A stretch of DNA of 64,000 bases from Silurus meridionalis. Lineage: Eukaryota; Chordata; Actinopteri; Siluriformes; Siluridae. Positions 49,285-62,590 of this stretch are shown here, piece after piece. A program made the position numbers and the translations under genes. The DNA lies in contig NC_060896.1 in NCBI RefSeq assembly GCF_014805685.1, positions 9,142,889 to 9,206,888 of the forward strand. Reading direction: 5' to 3'. Positions within the stretch are counted from its first letter, which is position 1. Every line of letters starts with the position of its first letter. The notes beneath the pieces were generated by a model. That model was not told where the DNA came from. It ran no database searches and saw nothing but the letters and a program-made list of their open reading frames with translations.

Positions 49285-50565
49285 CGATTCGTCATCGGGC
49301 TACTGTTGGCCGAAGGAGGAGAAGGAGAGGAGGAAGACTTCTACAGAGACAGCAGGAAAAGGAGAAGTGTAGGAGAGTGGAGGTTTGGGTTGGTACTTTA
49401 AATGTTGGTACTTTGACTGGTAAAGGGAAGGGGATAGCAGATATGATGGAGAGGAGAAAGGTAGATATGTTGTGTGTTTAGGAGACCAAGTGGAAGGGGA
49501 GTAAGACCAGGAACATTGGAGGTGGGTTTAAACTGTTCTATTATGGGGTGGATGGAAAGAGAAATGGTGTAGAGGTGATCCTGAAGGAAGAGTACAGTAA
49601 GAGTGTAGTGGAGGTGAAGAGAGTTTCTGATAGAGTGATGAACATGAAGCTGGAAGTTGAAGCAGTGATGATAAATATCATCAGTGCTTATGCTCAACAA
49701 GTGGGTTGTGAGATGGAGGAAAAATAAAATTTTGGAATGAGTTAGATGAAGTGGTAGAAGGTGTACCCAGGAATGAAAGATTGGTGATTGGGGTGGATTT
49801 CAATGGGCATGAAGATGAAGGGAACAGAGGTGATGAGAAGGTGATGGGTAGGTATGGCCTTAAGGAAAAGAATGTGAAAGGGCAGATAGTGGCAGATTTT
49901 GCTAAAAGGATGGAAATGGCAGTGGTAAATATGTATTTTAAAAAGAAAGAGAATCATATAGTGACGTATAAGAGAGGAGGAAGGTGCACACAGATGCAAA
50001 GGAAAAGGGGTAGTAGGACCAGATGATATACCGATAGAAGCGTAAAGGTGTTTAGGAGAGCTGGCAATAGAGTTTTTAAAAAAAAGATTGTTTAACAAGA
50101 TTCTGGAAGGTGAGAGGATACCTGAGGAATGAAGGAGTGTGCTGGTACCGATCTTTAAGAACAAGGGAGATGTGCAGACCTGCAGTACCTACAGGAAAAT
50201 TAAGTTGATCAGTCACACCATGAGGTTATGGGAAAGAGTAGTGAAAGCCAGGCTGAGAGAAGAGGTGACCATCTGTGAGCAACAGTATGGTTTCATGCCG
50301 AGGAAGAGCACTACAGATGCATTATTTGCTTTAAGAAAGTTGATGGAGCAGTATAGAGAAGGTCAGAAGGAGCTGCATTGTGTATATGTGGATTTAGAGA
50401 AAGTGTACGAAAGGGTGCTGAAAAAGGTGTTGTGGTATTGTATGAGGAAGTCAGGTGTGTCAGAGAAGTATGTGAAGGTGCAGGGCATGTATGAGGACAG
50501 TGTGACAGAAGTGAAGTGTGCAGTAGGAAGACAGACTGGTTCAAGGTGAAGGTGGGGAGGTAAAA
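49285..50565 (+). pseudogene. RTE-type LINE, degenerate endonuclease and reverse transcriptase
   Basis: Plus-strand remains of the RTE-clade polyprotein. From 49378 VEVWVGTLNVGTLTGKGKG opens the APE-type endonuclease domain. It is interrupted by TAG at 49479-49481, exactly where ...CV(Q)ETKW should hold the catalytic Glu block. Then GGGFKLFYYGVDGKRNGVEV and ERLVIGVDFNGHEDEGNRGD (IGVDFNGH is the endonuclease D-x-N motif) follow in other frames. A deletion near 50010 joins the endonuclease tail to the reverse transcriptase: VLVPIFKNKGDVQTCSTYRK, YGFMPRKSTTDALFALRKL and VYVDLEKVYERV, the last being the degenerate site of the first catalytic Asp motif. The catalytic YxDD part and 3' end are missing. 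Confidence 0.88.
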
Positions 50566-51954
50566 AATGATGAATGTTTGAATGTCATCAGCATACTCCA
50601 CATAAATATATGCATGTCTGATGTTTGCCTTTACAACCGCCTTGAACCAGTATTATTACCTCAGAACAGCTTTTGGATCCTTTCAGTTGTATTATTCATA
50701 TAATTACTTGTTATCAGATTTTGGCAAGTCGGAGAGACATTGAGGCTTTTCAATACGTCATGTACATACAGTTCAGTGCAATATTTTTTGGCACGGTATT
50801 TTCTGTAGGTATTATCAGTCAGCATCCATGATGATTTTATCCGGCCTTTAACTTCATTTTAAAAAACAAAACAAAAAAAAAAAACATTTTTGTTATTTAT
50901 TTTACATATGACCAAAGGACCAATAATCGCTGTTTAAATAGACCCCACCAATAGAAATTTTTGGAAATCCTACAGACACATAATAATGAGTTCAGAATAA
51001 TGAAGAAAAAAAAAGATGCAGTAGAAAATAAAGACCAAATTTGACCAAATTTGTGGTTTTACCTATAATATTCTCCAATACTTCAGCTGTAGCAATTTTC
51101 TAACGCTGCGTAGGCTTTCCTCCAGCAAATATCATTTTGGTTTAAAAGAGTCCAAAATATAAACGCAGCCACAATGGAACTGAAGTGGAATCTTTAAATG
51201 TAATTTCCTCCCATTTTTAGGGAACTAAAATCTAATTTCAGTTCTGGAAAGCATGTAGAACAATATATGTTTTAAAAAAAAGTCCCCAGTAAAGAGTTTT
51301 TCCAGGCTCATACACTGTCTGTCTCTACAGCACTTTGGCTACTCTACACAGTGTTTCCTAAATAACAGGCTTTACTTCATGATTGTCAGGTGGTGTACTA
51401 ATCAAGCAGGGGTTTTTTTTAATGCAGAAAAGCCGTCAAGCACATACTTAACACTGGTCTTGGTAAGCATGAATGAAGAGTTCGGAGAGAACACTGTCCT
51501 TGTGCCAGCGAGGTCATACGACCATGTTAATACTTGCATGCCGCTCAGGATCCTTGGCAGATTTACGAGGAGACTAGGGGTCTGGGATTGTGTTGGCTCG
51601 TGGGGCCCAGCAGGATTTACCACAATGCTCACACCGTTTAGGCAAAACACACAGATATGGAGAGTTGTATGTGAGCGAGAGGGAAAGAGTATCCAATCAA
51701 ATTGGAGGTTTAACAGGTGAACTATTCTATCACTACTCTTAGATAGAAGGCAGCTTGTGAGAGGAGGAGGTGAGAAGCACAAAGCATGACTCCTTAGAGC
51801 TTCATCTTTACTGTTGTGACTTCCTTAAGAGAATGGAAGCGCATGTGTGTGAGCATGCATGCTATTCAACTCAAGGTTATGTTCATGTTGGAATCATGAT
51901 AAGTGTAGTGGTGGTTACCATCTGGTTCTTACACACACATACACACATGCTGGT
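50566..51954. other. Intron 2 sequence, nothing recognised
   Basis: 51402-51782 has a 126-codon minus frame with no recognisable motif, probably chance. No named repeat seen. Confidence 0.5.
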
Positions 51955-52197
51955 CTTACTATGCTCATAAGGACCTTCAGCTCACATAATCTGTATTGCA
52001 GCTAATTAATAATTACCCAAAATGAACCTAACCTTAACCCCAGGAACTAAAAGAAGGCTCTTTTAGATCTTTTGAAATTAAACCTCCAGTTTTTGTAAAC
52101 GGGTTTTCCATGTTGAGTGGAGCCAAACTTCCTCACAAGGTCCAATCTGTCTGACATTCCTATCCGTATAAGGACCTCATGTTCCTCAGAAAGATAG

Positions 52198-52200
<3 letters not shown>
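51955..52200. repeat. Interspersed repeat leading into (CA)n
   Basis: TTACTATGCTCATAAGGACC, then TAACCTTAACCCCAGGAACT, then CCGTATAAGGACCTCATG run directly into a CA microsatellite. I recall this arrangement from fish genomes but cannot assign a class. Confidence 0.45.

Positions 52201-52262
<62 letters not shown>
52201..52262. repeat. (CA)n microsatellite
   Basis: About 29 CA units. Confidence 0.97.
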
Positions 52263-52263
<1 letters not shown>

Positions 52264-53718
52264 GGTGAGGGACAAACAACTGTGTCATTTGCAGTCTGTC
52301 TGGTCTCTGGCACATGAAGAACCTCGGCATCGCTAACCACATCCATATGCGTGGTGAAGACTCGCTAGTTACACGTCTATACTTAAACAACAAACTTGAA
52401 GAGTATCGCACACAAACAGAGCTTCTTTAATAACGGCTCTGCACGCAACGTCCCGCTGAGCACTTAAACGCTCAGTTTCCAAAAAATGAACAGGCAAGAA
52501 AACAGACCAAAAAACAACAACAAAAAAAAAAAACAGGCAATTAAAAACAAAACAAAATCTCCATCTGAAAAGCCGTAAATTTGTCCTAAACATGTCTCCT
52601 GGCCAAGGATGCTCGAGTCTGTTGAGTTCAGATCTCGGTGAAGATCAACTCGCATGTAAACAAACTCGCGCATCCCATTAATGAGGACCAGGGTCCTTAA
52701 TGAGAAACTCTTGAAAGCACAAGTGCGAGAGGGGCAGAGCAGGACTGCCATGGCGGCCTGCTGAGGAATTCAAGCACTGTCCCTCCTTGTCTCTAATCCA
52801 GTTTAGCTTGAAATAAGTGGTTTAGCAAAACCCAGTAGGAGGGAGAGAGGCTTTTTCATCCCCCTATTCTCAGTCTTTTGTAATTCAGCCTCAATCAGTT
52901 TAAAATGAAACAATTGAGCTTTTATGAAGCGGCCATGTGAGGATAATATCCTTGGAGATGAAGTGCAAAATGGACCAATTAGAAGAAGGGGGGAGTTTTT
53001 TTTTTTTGAGAACATTTTCCTTCCAAAAACTGGGGGGAGGAAAAAAATAAAAAATAAAAAGCAGAATACTATCACAGCTGGTAAATGCATGGCTTAGCTC
53101 GTTGGGGGAAAAAAAAAATATTTTGCAGACAAAGTGAGGCACAAAAAAATCCATCTTTATATAAATCAAGTACAAGTTGAATTTAAATGTGAAATGCGAA
53201 TATTTCAAGCCTCTGTTTACAAGTAAATTGAGCGCCAATTTTATATTTTATAGCCAGAGCGGTGGTCTTCGAAAACATATAATGACAGACCATCGGTGCA
53301 AATGTTCTCACACAAAAATACACATCATTCAGCATCGGAAAAATCACAAGAATGTTTGCATGGTGCTGATAATTCAGAGAAATGGAGGCAAAGTGCCTGC
53401 AGGCAATACGTCAAGTGGGCCATCAGCATGGTGTAAACATCTCTCGACAGCCTCCCAGTGACGCTACGCATTTCTACATAGGGAAAATTAACTAGTAAAT
53501 AGACTTGAGGCCTCAGTCCAATTGTTATCTTAAACACCTGTGGTCATTGGAGGAACTCAGTGATCGATTAACTGTTAAAGAAGGGAAGCAAGATTTCCAC
53601 AGTGGCGACAAAAATGTATCTGTCTTGAAAGAAACAATGTTCAGATCAAACCATTTGTTTTGTTTTTTTAATCAGGTACCTGGTGTCTAATGAGGCTATA
53701 CCCACATTCACCCAGATA
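52263..53718. other. Intron 2 sequence, non-repetitive
   Basis: No gene or named repeat. 52590-52990 has a more balanced composition and is a candidate conserved non-coding block. Confidence 0.5.
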
Positions 53719-54070
53719 CGCTATATGGACAAGTTATTGAACACACTTTTTGAACATCCCATTCTACATTTAGCCCCCAACATTTGCTGTTATAATAACT
53801 TTCACTCTGGGAAGATGTTTGACTAGATTTGGGAGTGTGCTTGTATAAATTTTCATGCTTTCCCCCAAATATTTGAAGCAGATCTGATGGCAGATGGCAA
53901 TATTTAAAGCAAAAATCTGGGCTTGTTTATGGGAGGGGCTATTGATCACAGGTTTTCAAATGGAAGAAGTCCTCCAGAACCATGGCTTGAATTCCCCACA
54001 ATGGTGTAAGCAGCTGTTTTTGGATTCACGGCATATCATTGTCACGGCATATCATTGACTAGCAGCTTAA
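53719..54070. mobile_element. Tc1/mariner-like relic
   Basis: Starts CTATATGGACAAGTTATTGA and includes CATTTGCTGTTATAATAAC, shared with 22155-22392. One end and internal sequence only. Right border approximate. Confidence 0.55.
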
Positions 54071-55639
54071 ATGTAAGAAGATTTACAGCTGAGTAAGCAA
54101 ATTACAGTGAACCAATTTTATAGAAGCCTGGATTTGTATATCACACTTTCTGTCTTTTCCACTAACTAGAACGACCCTTTCCCTACCATTACACAAATTC
54201 AAACAGGAAGTAACAGGGTGAGTTTTCGCAATCACATGAAGTGGAAAGCTTCTACACCTTCTGTGGCCTGCGATGTGGTCTACGAGCTTTCCATTTGCTT
54301 TTAGTGAATGCATTTATTACAAATAAAGACATTCTGACCAAATTAGCCTACAAAGCAAACAGTCTGAGTAGCAAAGAAAACAAACAGCATTAGATTTCAT
54401 GGTTAGATTCTGAATCCTACTATTGGACTGTGATTACAGACAGCTTCCTGATAAGTCGCAACTCTTGGCTTCAAAACGCAATTTACAAAACCTTTCACAC
54501 CAATTAGCACAATGTATTTGCGTTATAAGGTTGACCCCAGAGGTTTGTGTTGTTCACATGCTAATTGGAGTGTGAATATGCGTGCGCTTGTTTCCTAATA
54601 TAGTCTCGTCTGACATCTCATTTCATCTAATCCACGCATTAAGCTCATTAACAGTTAAAGCTGGCAAACTGTTGAGATTTTTTGGTGCTTAATATATTTT
54701 CCTACATTGATCTTTATAACTCGTGTAGAGTTTTCGAAAGTAGTCGCTTGCACGCTATGGCATAATGTTACTGAAAGACATAAAATTTTGATTGCTTTAA
54801 TGGAGTGTATTAAATGTCATCGGGTACCCACAATTATCCAGGGTTTACAAAGCATCATTTTGATGAGAATTGGACACTGAATAAAATGAAAACACAAGAC
54901 GTTTTATGTGGAAATGTGCACTGGAAAAATAAAAATGGCCTTTTAAACGATTTTCAATAGATGAATGAAATTATTTCATAAGTACAAAACATAGAACAAA
55001 CAAAACAAAATCGCAGAGGAAATTTACAAGAAATCCAGATGGTGTTTTTTTCCCTATATATCGTTTCTTTATAGACAACCTCTCACAAGTGCAAGGAACA
55101 CGAAGGGTTGAACTGGATTTTCCCTTTGCTATAGACAATCTGTAAGGCTCTATTAAATCTGGGACAAGAAAAAGCTGTAAGTTACTTTTAATTATTACTG
55201 CTAGAAACTGTGAAATCCCCTCAGGCTTTATCCTTTAACGAGGACTGTTTCCGGCCTTTGTTCTTAACTATACTCCATAGAACACATTCTAAATCTGCGA
55301 AAAGCAGATGAAAAGCCTGGATTAGTGCATTTAACCTGTAGCACCCAGAAAGTCAGGTTTATCTCTCAGAGCCAAATCCCTTGGTGTAAGAGATCACCAG
55401 CAGCACCTCAATAGAGTCCCCTGCCAAAACATAGCACATGATAGAAGGAGCCAGACGGTAAGAAGAGATGGTCAGGAATTAGTCTCCAATAAACAGTGAC
55501 ATTTATTACTGTAGAGACTGAGATAAGTTCAATTAAACAAATCCCTGGGTTTCCACAGTCTTAAAATCAGGATCCTGCATTTACTGGTGCACTTCAGTGA
55601 ACATACAATCCAAGATTTTAAAACTGGGTCTAAGCGCAA
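54071..55639. other. Intron 2 sequence, non-repetitive
   Basis: No gene or named repeat. 54540-54690 is of candidate regulatory character. Confidence 0.5.
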
Positions 55640-56060
55640 TGGACACTTTATAAGAAACGCCGGCTCGTTTATGCAGTTAACCGAATTAGCCGATCATGTG
55701 GGAGCAGAAGAGTGTATAAAATCATGCAGATTAACATCAAGAGCCAGTGTTCATGTCAGTCACTAAAACAGGGGGAAATATTATTAATCGTTGATTGTTT
55801 GTTGTATCCTGATGGCCTGGTTTATATATTTCTGCCAATCTCTTTGGGTTTTCCCCCAACAATCCGAACAGTATGAAAAACATACAATTAATGGTAGACC
55901 TGAGGGCAGAAAAACTTTGATGAGAGAGGCTTGAGAAGAAAGTCCAGACAGGATTGAGCTGCCCACACAGGAAAACTAAGGTAGCTCAAATAACCACTGT
56001 TTACAATCAAACATAGAAGGATTTTTGAAGTAGATTTGTATCAAAAGCATGAATCTTTGA
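55640..56060 (+). pseudogene. Decayed Tc1-like relic of the 45320 family
   Basis: GGACACTTTATAAGAAACGC, then CCGATCATGTGGGAGCAGAA, then TAGCTCAAATAACCACTG are degenerate forms of the terminus, leader and N-terminal transposase sequence (compare the inverse of CGAGTGGTTATTTGAGTTAC at 46076). Strongly decayed. Confidence 0.55.
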
Positions 56061-57798
56061 ACCTAGTCTGTCTTGTGGTGGCAGAACTATTGTGCTATAT
56101 AAAAATTAGCATTGTCTGATTTCCACAGGCCATTTGAGTGTTGATAATAGAATTCTCAAATATGATATTGTCCCAAAGTCATCTTAAACTGCTTCCCTGA
56201 ACTTGACAATTTCCGTTGTCCACCAGTGGCTTTCTCAGCTCCCAGAGCTGACTCTAAAGGCAGATTTGAAGCAACTGACGAATCTGCAGGAATTATTTGA
56301 CATGATCATGTGTCAAAATCCCAAAGGCATGTTCCTACATCAAGCCTGTTTAAAGAGCAAAAGGATGGTACTAATATTTATTCATGTATAGTACTCAGTA
56401 GAGAGTTCAGAAAAAAGAGCAACTGCCCAGGTTTTTTTTAATCAGCTGGGGCAGACTCTCCATGAACCACAATGACAGTAATACACAGAAGTGCACCTTT
56501 TCTTCACTCTGAAATACAACTAATTAAGCTTGGTTTTATTGGCCGGTCCCGTTAAATGACTTTATATTGGCACAAATCACGGCCACAATGCATGAACACG
56601 TTTCGATTTGCCAGCCTTACTGGCAGATTTCTCAGGTTTTAGAAGTGTGGTCAATTCATCAGCCTGAGCCATGAGCCTCCTTTTAAAACTTCCAACTTCA
56701 CTCGAAGTGTAGTACTTACAGACAATACCTAGGATTATTACAGATCATGAGTAAATGCAGCTAAAGCAGTCTTGAATAAAGAGATAATAAAACTCCATGT
56801 AGAATACGCCAAACACGGCTTACTCTCTAATCACGAACACGATCTTCGGCCAAGTTCAATATCTAGTAAAAGCAATAGCAAATCCTGCAGTATGGCTGAA
56901 TTCACAAAAAGAAATATGGAGTTCAGTTTCATTCAAGGTGACCAGCTTGTAAGAAAGGCCACGGATGTAAAACAAACATCGTAAAAAAAATGTGTTAAAG
57001 CTATGAATTATGTTTGATTTAGCTTTAACCTGGGTGTATGAAACTTTATATTTTGTAATAAAGTGGAACATTTACAATCCATCAAGGTGATATGCAAAGC
57101 TCAGTGCAGTTAAAAAAAAAAAAAAAATCTGAGAATGACGGTTGGCAAGCAATTTGCTTACTCTCCAAACTACTCTTTATCCAACAGCTGGGTCAGAACA
57201 CATCAGCCATCACGTCCATATCAGAGACAGCTAGAAGTGATTTTTCTAGCTAAGGCAGCCAAGAGAAACACCTGTAACTATGCATCATTGTCGACCAAAA
57301 AGGTGAAGGAATTCGAGTGATGATTAAAATAAATCTTTATTAGCAACAAACGCAAATGCATTTATAGCAAGAACCTATTAATCATGACCATGGAATTACC
57401 TCTGTGGTCCATTTTCCAACTGCTTCCAGCAATTTTCTCTGTTGGTGTTTATGTAGCAAGAATGTTTTGGCTATCTAGTGCACCTCCACATCCTAACCTA
57501 ATCAAATAAAGTCTGATTCATATGGAGAGGTAAACCCTGTCTACACTTTTAACAATTGGTTAACTTTGATCAAGGCTTGAATACAGAGGTTTAAAAATGG
57601 TGCAATGAAAAGCCCATTCTTGACAATGACAGCTGCAGCTACTGCCCAAACACATTACACAAAATGTTCCAATTATGTCCACTCTGGATGGAGAGCATGT
57701 GCAATCACAGGACTAAACCGAGGCAAGACTCCAGTTATGGACTGAACTCGGATGTCAGCTGTCGGAAATTCATGATTTGAAACTGCAGTTACTTTTCT
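56061..57798. other. Intron 2 sequence, nothing recognised
   Basis: No gene or named repeat seen. Confidence 0.5.
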
Positions 57799-57843
57799 CA
57801 GAGAGAGAGCGAGAGAGAGAGAGAAAGAAAGCGAGAGAGAGAC
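57799..57843. repeat. (GA)n microsatellite, imperfect
   Basis: GA units interrupted by GC and GAAA. Confidence 0.93.
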
Positions 57844-58800
57844 TTTGTGGTTTATGACAAGTTTAGACTTCTTCCCTTTTCCACCACATTACTGTGACTG
57901 TGTACAGAAAGTGCTGGGCTGTTTGTGTTGGCTACACTTGACCAGTCAGAATAAAGTGTATGTAAGTGAGTGTGATGTGATCAGTTGTGGTATATATCAG
58001 CCTGCTCGTTCATGGAACAGTGGTGTGGTCACCTTAGGTTTTTAATAAAAGCCCTTAAAATCACACTGAAGTCACCTGGTCAGTACAATGCCCTGACACA
58101 CACTTTTATAAGAGCAGAAACCGCACCATGCTTTTAGAATTGACCACACAAGCTGCTAGTTGGATATAGGGAGTAGCTTGGTGATGTACTGTAGCACTGC
58201 AAACTAAAATAAATCACAAAAAATCACCAGTGGGTTTATAGCATCATATCACAAATAATTAGTTTACTCCTAAAAAAAAAGGCTAAAATTTAACAAAAGA
58301 ACTACACAATGTTATAAGTGAATGGCTATAAGAGTTCACTTTAGACTTGTAATTAAGAACACAAGATGGAACAAGAACAAGCCCCAGTTATGATCACGTA
58401 AAATGAGTCACAATTATATGTATAAATATACAGTACCAGCCATTTCTTTATTTGTATTAATTTTAACATTGTATATTAATACTTAAGACCGTCAAACTAT
58501 GAAAGAACAAAGTAGAATTTTGTAGTAAACAGAAATGTCTTAAATAGCCCAAAATATATTTTACATTTTTAATTGTTTAAATGTATTATCTAATATGATG
58601 GCCCTACTAAGTGCAAATCAGATGGCATGTCGCTGCAAAATGCTGTGGTAGCCATGCTGGTTAAGTGTGACAAGCACCCTTACATCTCCTAGTCCATGCT
58701 TCGCAGTGGGAACCACACATTCAGGAACAATCCCTCTGTACATCTAACAAAGACTAGAAGATGTCCCACCTATCAGGGCAGTGGTGGCAGTACATCAGAG
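57844..58800. other. Intron 2 sequence, nothing recognised
   Basis: No gene or named repeat seen. Confidence 0.5.
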
Positions 58801-58958
58801 AACAAGCCCTAACACTGTCAATATGCCACCGTTGGGCTCTTGAGCAGGGTGCCTATCCTGGGGCAATGTATCAAAGCTGACTTTGTGCTCTGAACCAAAC
58901 TTACTGACTGGTATATGCTGGAGTCAAGAATTTGAATGTGCTTCAACGTACTTTTATT
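58801..58958 (+). mobile_element. SINE fragment without its tRNA head
   Basis: TGCCACCGTTGGGCTCTTGA, later CTTTGTGCTCTGAACC and AAGAATTTGAATGTGCTTC, are the body and 3' part of the SINE also present at 42785-42895. Confidence 0.6.
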
Positions 58959-59022
58959 TAGTTACCAGTTAGTAAAGTTTTCTCCGTGTCTTTATTAGGA
59001 TTAACAATGCTCTAAAATGCTG

Positions 59023-59490
59023 TGTGATAGAAGGGTATCTGTAAGAGTGAAAGGGAAAGTTTATAGGACTGTGGTGAGACCTGCGATGTTGTATGGTTTA
59101 GAGACAGTGGCATTGAGTAAAAGACAGGAGGTGGAGCTGGAGGTAGCAGAGTTGAAGATGTTGAGGTTTTCGTTGGGAGTGATAAGGATGGACAGGATTT
59201 GAAACGAGTTTATTAAAGGGGCTGTGCATATAGGACATTTTGGAGACAAGGTTAGGGAGGCAAGATGCAGAGGAGGGACATGGGGTATATCGGTAGAAGA
59301 ATGTTGAGGATGGAGCCGCCAGAAAAGAGTAAAAAGGGAAGGCCAAGGAGGAGGTCTATGGATGTGGTAAGGGAAGACATGCAGGTAGTTGGGGTGAAAG
59401 AGGCAGATGTAGAGGACAGGGGGGTATGGAGACAGATGATCCACTGTGGCGCCCCCTAATGGGAGAAGCCGAAAGAAGAAGAAGAAAAAG
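59023..59490 (+). mobile_element. 5'-truncated RTE-type LINE with target site duplication
   Basis: The C-terminal end of the RTE polyprotein is readable on the plus strand: VSVRVKGKVYRTVVRPAMLY then GLETVALSKRQEVELEVAEL, and, after a frame change, KKGRPRRRSMDVVREDMQVV then VEDRGVWRQMIHCGAP. It ends CCCTAATGGGAGAAGCCGAA then a GAA tail. It is flanked by an exact 17-bp duplication, AATGCTCTAAAATGCTG (59006-59022 and 59491-59507), the mark of target-primed integration. Encodes no complete domain. Confidence 0.92.
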
Positions 59491-59507
59491 AATGCTCTAA
59501 AATGCTG

Positions 59508-61280
59508 AATCATTACTGGCTTGGATTCTGAAGATTTATGCCATTAACACATGTTCACTGTTAAACACTTTGTCCATGGGGCATTTCTTTTCTGTTTTAA
59601 AAGAACACTGCCATCATATATGTGACAAATTTTTGTAACAGAATATAGCAATACAAGACTTCATTCTTGCTTATTTCCAGACACACTGATTTGTTGTTAA
59701 CTCACTAAAAGCCTACTTTAGGGCATTTTTAGCCAAGAGCGTACACATCATGATACAAATTGTGTATGATGGAAATTGTGTCACATCACCATTCCCTAAT
59801 CACAAACATGGATTTGGACTCAATAACAAAAAGAGTCTGGGCTTATGTTTAAGAGCTCTGGTGGTCTTATTACAATGTTGTAATAATTGCTGGTTGTCAG
59901 CATCATCATTCCTTATTTATAGCTGGGATTCTGGCATTTTAAGTGTATAAGAGACTACGATTATTAGTGTGATTATGTATAATCAAAAAATGGATTGGGC
60001 TTTAATTTGCATTTAAATTGATAGTGTGAATTTGTGTATTGGTGCCTCGAGCGAATCTTTCCATAAGAATTTATAATAAAGCTTCTATACGGTTTACATA
60101 ATTTCTTGGTTACATAAGAATTATGGTTACTGTAAAGATGAGAGCACTGGGTATTGACTGATACTTACATTAATATTAATAATATAAACAATGTAGTCCA
60201 GACACCTTTATCACATACTAGGTCATATTCGAGCAAGAACAACTTTGAGAAATTAACATTTTTAACTATTTATTACAAGTATGACATGATATGATAAGTA
60301 AAGTATATCGTTTTAAATTTACAAATATTAACAATGTCTTCAGAAAAAAACATGTCTTTAATGCCTGCTGACGTTAGCGATAACCCTCGGTACAATGCTA
60401 TGACAAAAAAAGTATGTAGTGAATAGGAAAAGAAAGTGATTTATGATCAACCATAAATGAAACACATGTGGTTGAACCACAAGGATGTCTGGGAAGACCA
60501 GATAAGGGAGTGTCTCCAGCTTTTGAGAGGGGGGAAAAATGGAAGAGTGGGTGTTTCTGAATATTTTAATCATGACTCCTTTTCTTAAATCTCAAATGCC
60601 TTTTGTTTCAATTGTCCCTGTAGTCTTTGCCTCTACTTACTGTGTGATGGCTGGTTACATGCTCTGCTAAACAGCATCCTTCTCCATTACAGAATCTTTG
60701 GAGAGCAGAAAAAATGCCCAGAGGAGGTCGGCGGGGTTTCCGAGGTCGACGGGAGTATAATTTGTGACTGTCCTAATGCTTCTCTAACCTCTATTGTTTG
60801 GGAGGCATGTGGCATCATGGCTGTTATATTGCTTATGAGAAATATGCAGCCGAATAAAATCGTAGCCTCGCATGGTAAAATGATTGAAGTCACAGACTTT
60901 TCAAGGCCAAGTTTTATGCAACTCAGCTATTATTTTCATGATCTATATAAAACATGTCTTAGCATATTAGAAAGGAAGCAACTCAGACTGGATCGGCGTA
61001 TCATCTATACTATAATAAAGTATGACAACGCACTAAGGAATTTAAATGTTTTCTTCTTTTTTTCAGTGTTAATTTTTTGTAGACATTAAATAGGGAATAA
61101 AACACCAGGTATTGGTGCTATAAGAAAAAAAATCAATAGCTGCGGGTGTGATCATTTTCCACCCTTAAAAATGTAACAATTCTTTTTTAAAAAAGCCTCC
61201 ATGTAGAATCAATGGTGTGGAACCGCAAAAAAAAAAAAAAATAGGTAGTCTTAATCATTTACATTATAACAGTTATATAG
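59508..61280. other. Intron 2 sequence, nothing recognised
   Basis: No gene or named repeat seen. Confidence 0.5.
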
Positions 61281-61288
61281 CATTATAC

Positions 61289-62590
61289 TAGAGCTGCAAC
61301 AACTTATCGCTAAAATCGATAATGATTTATAATAAAATTCATTGTCAATGATTGCTGTTATCGATTAGTTGGGCTGCTCAAGTTATAGTCTATAGTCTAT
61401 AGTATAGACAGTATAGGGTCAATCGGCAGCAGGGAAGTGTGCGTCTCAAGTAATACAAGGTAGGAGCATTTTATATTAAACGCAACAAAGAAAACTGTAC
61501 CTGGAAGTTATACAAAGCTGAGCTTGTGTGGCATGGAAGTACCACAGTGATGCACAGCACGCGAAAAGAAAACCCAGTGGTGTCACGAATGAAGGCGAAA
61601 CATCAGCACTGTAAGCAAAAACTGTATAATCCTCATCATGTGAAAATGGTATAGTTTAATGAAGTGCTATTGTGTAAACTGTTTGTTTGAGACTCGCACT
61701 GGATCTGTTCTGTCGTGACTCGCGAGCGTCAGGTTGCATAATCAGCTCGTTCGCGACATTGTGATGGATTCGATTAAAGCGGTGAGAACAAACACTAAAT
61801 CTAAAAGCAGCAAATTACAATAGCAGTAAACGATTACATTTGCAGTCAGTGTTGTGGTTTTCAGAGAATAATTATGCATTTTTACACCAATGAATTATTA
61901 TTATAATTTTTTTTTTTTTAAATCAAGCCTGTTAGCTTGCTGCGTTTCTCCATTCCATTCTCTTTTTATAGCATTATAACATTATCTATTTTCAAATGTG
62001 ATTTACTGTGGCTTTACTATGTTCAAATGCTTGTTTTTAATGTTTGTATATTTAATTTATGTATATATAATTTCATAATAATACAAAATTATATTAATTA
62101 CATATTCTAGATGGTTATATATTTACATTTATATTGTTTTACATTTATTGTATATATTTATATAGGTTTTTTTTTAAACAAAATTTGTCAAAACAATGAT
62201 TTATTATATTTGATATAGATTTTTTAAGCATGGTTGTCAACTTGCCATCTGCAAAATAAAATACAAATGTTGATTTACACAAATTGCTTCACCTTTTATA
62301 CTTAAAGTGTATTCTTTTTTTAATAGAAAGAAACAACAAAGGAGTTCAAAGGAAAACTTCCCCAACAATCAGCCACGATAAGCTTTAAAATGTCTAAATT
62401 AAAGATTAAACTCAGTTTAAACTCAGTATGTGGCTTTTACATTTTTGAGTACACTTTTATACATAAATACCCTGAATTATGGCTTTATATTGTTATAAGC
62501 AAAACAGATAATTTTTTTTTTTATCTGATTACAGTAAAAGAATAATCATCCGATAATCAATTATCAAAATAATCGTTAGTTGCAGCTGTA
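61289..62590 (+). mobile_element. hAT element, transposase mostly lost
   Basis: Termini TAGAGCTGCAAC and GTTGCAGCTGTA form inverted repeats, flanked by CATTATAC (61281-61288) and CATTACAC (62591-62598), an 8-bp target duplication with one mismatch. The subterminal TAATCGATAA-type motifs fit hAT elements common in fish. At 61518-61600 one frame reads AELVWHGSTTVMHS..RKENP, resembling the C-terminal part of a BED zinc finger. No catalytic domain is left. Confidence 0.85.

Noticed and set aside
49398..50601. Several minus-strand frames of 96-140 codons
   Set aside because: Antisense to the RTE endonuclease and reverse transcriptase remains.
51402..51782. 126-codon minus-strand frame in intron 2
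   Set aside because: No known motif, no splice or start context, and an overlapping plus frame of similar length; probably chance.
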